From contig JAKECL010000087.1 in assembly GCA_030460725.1 (NCBI GenBank), positions 1-7,175 on the forward strand: 7,175 nucleotides of DNA, read 5' to 3'. Below the pieces are notes generated by a model. It worked only from the letters and a program-made list of their open reading frames with translations, was not told the origin of the DNA and searched no databases. A program made the position numbers and the translations under genes. Below, piece after piece: positions 6,235 to 7,175 of this stretch (position 1 is its first letter; every line of letters starts with the position of its first letter). This DNA is from Propionibacterium sp. (lineage in GTDB: Bacteria > Actinomycetota > Actinomycetes > Actinomycetales > Actinomycetaceae).

Positions 6235-7053
6235 ATGAACGGCAAGAAGCTCGGAATCGGGGCTGTTCTGGCCCTCTTCTGCGTGGTGCAGTTGGTGCCG
6301 TTCTACCTGGCGCTGACCACGGCATTCAAGAAGCAGACGGACCTTTCCTCGGTCTGGTTGTTCCCCTTCTCAGGTGCCACGGCGGACAACTTCAAGATGG
6401 CGGTCGAAGAGGGCGGAGTCCTTCGGGCGATGTCCAACTCCGCCATTGTCACCATTGTCGCCACGGTCTTGACCTGCGTGATCGCCGCCCTGGCGGCCTA
6501 TCCGCTGGCGCGACGGCGCACGGGGTTCAACAGGGCCATTGAAGTCGTCATCCTCACGATCATGATGATTCCACCGTTGAGCATCCTGGTTCCTCTGTAC
6601 TCGATGCTCAACCAGATGAACCTCCTGAACACCTACGCGGGACTGATACTCCCCTTGGTGTGTCTGGAGCTCCCTCGCGCGATCTTCCTCTACACACAGT
6701 TCCTCAGAGCGGTTCCGATCACGTTGGAGGAGGCCGGACGGGTGGACGGAGCCAACACGCTCCAGATCTTCTTCCGGATCGTGATCCCACTGCTCAAGCC
6801 CGTGACGGCAACGGTGATCATCCTCACCGCTGTCTATGTGTGGAACGAGTTCGCACTCAGTGCCTACATCATGAGCGGGAACAAGATGCAGACGCTGGCA
6901 CCGTCAATCGCCTCCTTCTTCGGGGAACAGGGGTCACAGGTGAATGCGGCGGTGGCGAGCTCGTTGCTCGGCGTCCTGCCTGTCGTCATCGCCTATCTCT
7001 TCCTCCAGCGGTACTTCATGAAGGGGATGCTTGCCGGGGCGGACAAGGGATGA
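6235..7053 (+). CDS. Sugar ABC transporter permease, MalG/UgpE-type
   Basis: This is the second channel subunit, 272 residues, with about six hydrophobic membrane segments, the first at roughly 6-28. The ATPase-contact loop reads EEAGRVDGANT (165-175) followed by FFRIVIPLLKP, so the usual EAA is EAG here. The C terminus YFMKGMLAGADKG matches the usual end of this subfamily. The ribosome binding site AGGAG (6221-6225) lies within the last codons of the preceding permease gene, 9 nt before the ATG. Only three bases separate that gene's stop from this start. It is the last gene of the operon; an 18-nt gap leads to the hairpin terminator. No ATP-binding subunit follows in the window. Confidence 0.93.
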   Translation: MNGKKLGIGAVLALFCVVQLVPFYLALTTAFKKQTDLSSVWLFPFSGATADNFKMAVEEGGVLRAMSNSAIVTIVATVLTCVIAALAAYPLARRRTGFNRAIEVVILTIMMIPPLSILVPLYSMLNQMNLLNTYAGLILPLVCLELPRAIFLYTQFLRAVPITLEEAGRVDGANTLQIFFRIVIPLLKPVTATVIILTAVYVWNEFALSAYIMSGNKMQTLAPSIASFFGEQGSQVNAAVASSLLGVLPVVIAYLFLQRYFMKGMLAGADKG

Positions 7054-7071
7054 ATGAGGGGATGTGAGAAA

Positions 7072-7116
7072 CGCTCCGGGGCTCGCACCTCTCAGGTCGG
7101 GGTGAGCCCCGGAGCG
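7072..7116 (+). terminator. GC-rich hairpin terminator at the end of the operon
   Basis: CGCTCCGGGGCTC (7072-7084) is the perfect reverse complement of GAGCCCCGGAGCG (7104-7116), a 13-bp stem. Within the 19-nt loop, ACCT (7087-7090) and AGGT (7094-7097) can form a small inner hairpin. It lies 18 nt after the last permease stop. No T-run follows on the plus strand, and no A-run precedes it for the other direction. Stems without a T-run are common in high-GC actinobacteria. It could also terminate a converging gene from the right. Confidence 0.75.
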
Positions 7117-7157
7117 CCGCCCTTCAGCGCCGCACCGCAGATTCGCAGCGGTCGGCG

Positions 7158-7173
7158 TGCCACAGGAGTGGCA
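7158..7173. other. Small hairpin at the right edge of the window
   Basis: TGCCAC (7158-7163) and GTGGCA (7168-7173) are perfectly complementary around the loop AGGA. It stands 41 bp beyond the operon terminator. It may be a second terminator, perhaps for a converging gene beyond the edge, or a chance repeat. The window ends 2 bp later. Confidence 0.3.
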
Positions 7174-7175
7174 AC

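Noticed and set aside
7054..7175. Open frame starting ATG directly after the last permease stop and running off the right edge
   Set aside because: It passes through the 13-bp terminator hairpin, has no credible ribosome binding site spacing, and its translation is rich in Arg, Gly and Cys without any domain.

Overview
The window is a compact carbohydrate-uptake and hydrolysis locus from a high-GC Gram-positive bacterium, most likely an actinobacterium. The evidence is the strong G/C bias at third codon positions, a LacI-type regulator with the VVSYVVN recognition helix common in actinobacteria, a lipoprotein sugar-binding protein with a Gly/Ser-rich linker, and a transporter without its own ATPase. 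I cannot name the genus from the sequence alone.

Layout: positions 1-150 hold no convincing gene. A LacI-family repressor runs leftwards (151-1164). It is followed by a 491-bp divergent intergenic region (1165-1655). Four genes then run rightwards: a GH36 alpha-galactosidase (1656-3860), a CUT1-type solute-binding lipoprotein (3943-5223), and two inner-membrane permeases (5305-6231 and 6235-7053). A 13-bp GC-rich hairpin at 7072-7116 closes the operon, and a second small hairpin lies at the right edge.

How it works together (inference from families and gene order): an alpha-galactoside such as melibiose or a raffinose-family sugar is captured outside by the lipoprotein and imported intact by the two-permease channel, powered by an ATPase encoded elsewhere. 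It is then cleaved in the cytoplasm by the alpha-galactosidase. The divergent LacI protein probably represses the operon until the sugar or a derivative binds it. The best operator candidate is a palindrome with a central CG at 1511-1530, next to a possible -10 element. The repressor gene itself appears to be read from a leaderless mRNA.

The genes are ordinary members of known families, and I did not find a novel system. The points worth a second look are in the non-coding DNA: a large compound hairpin between the hydrolase and the binding-protein gene, the operator-like palindrome, the leaderless promoter, and an unusually long GC-rich spacer between the divergent promoters.
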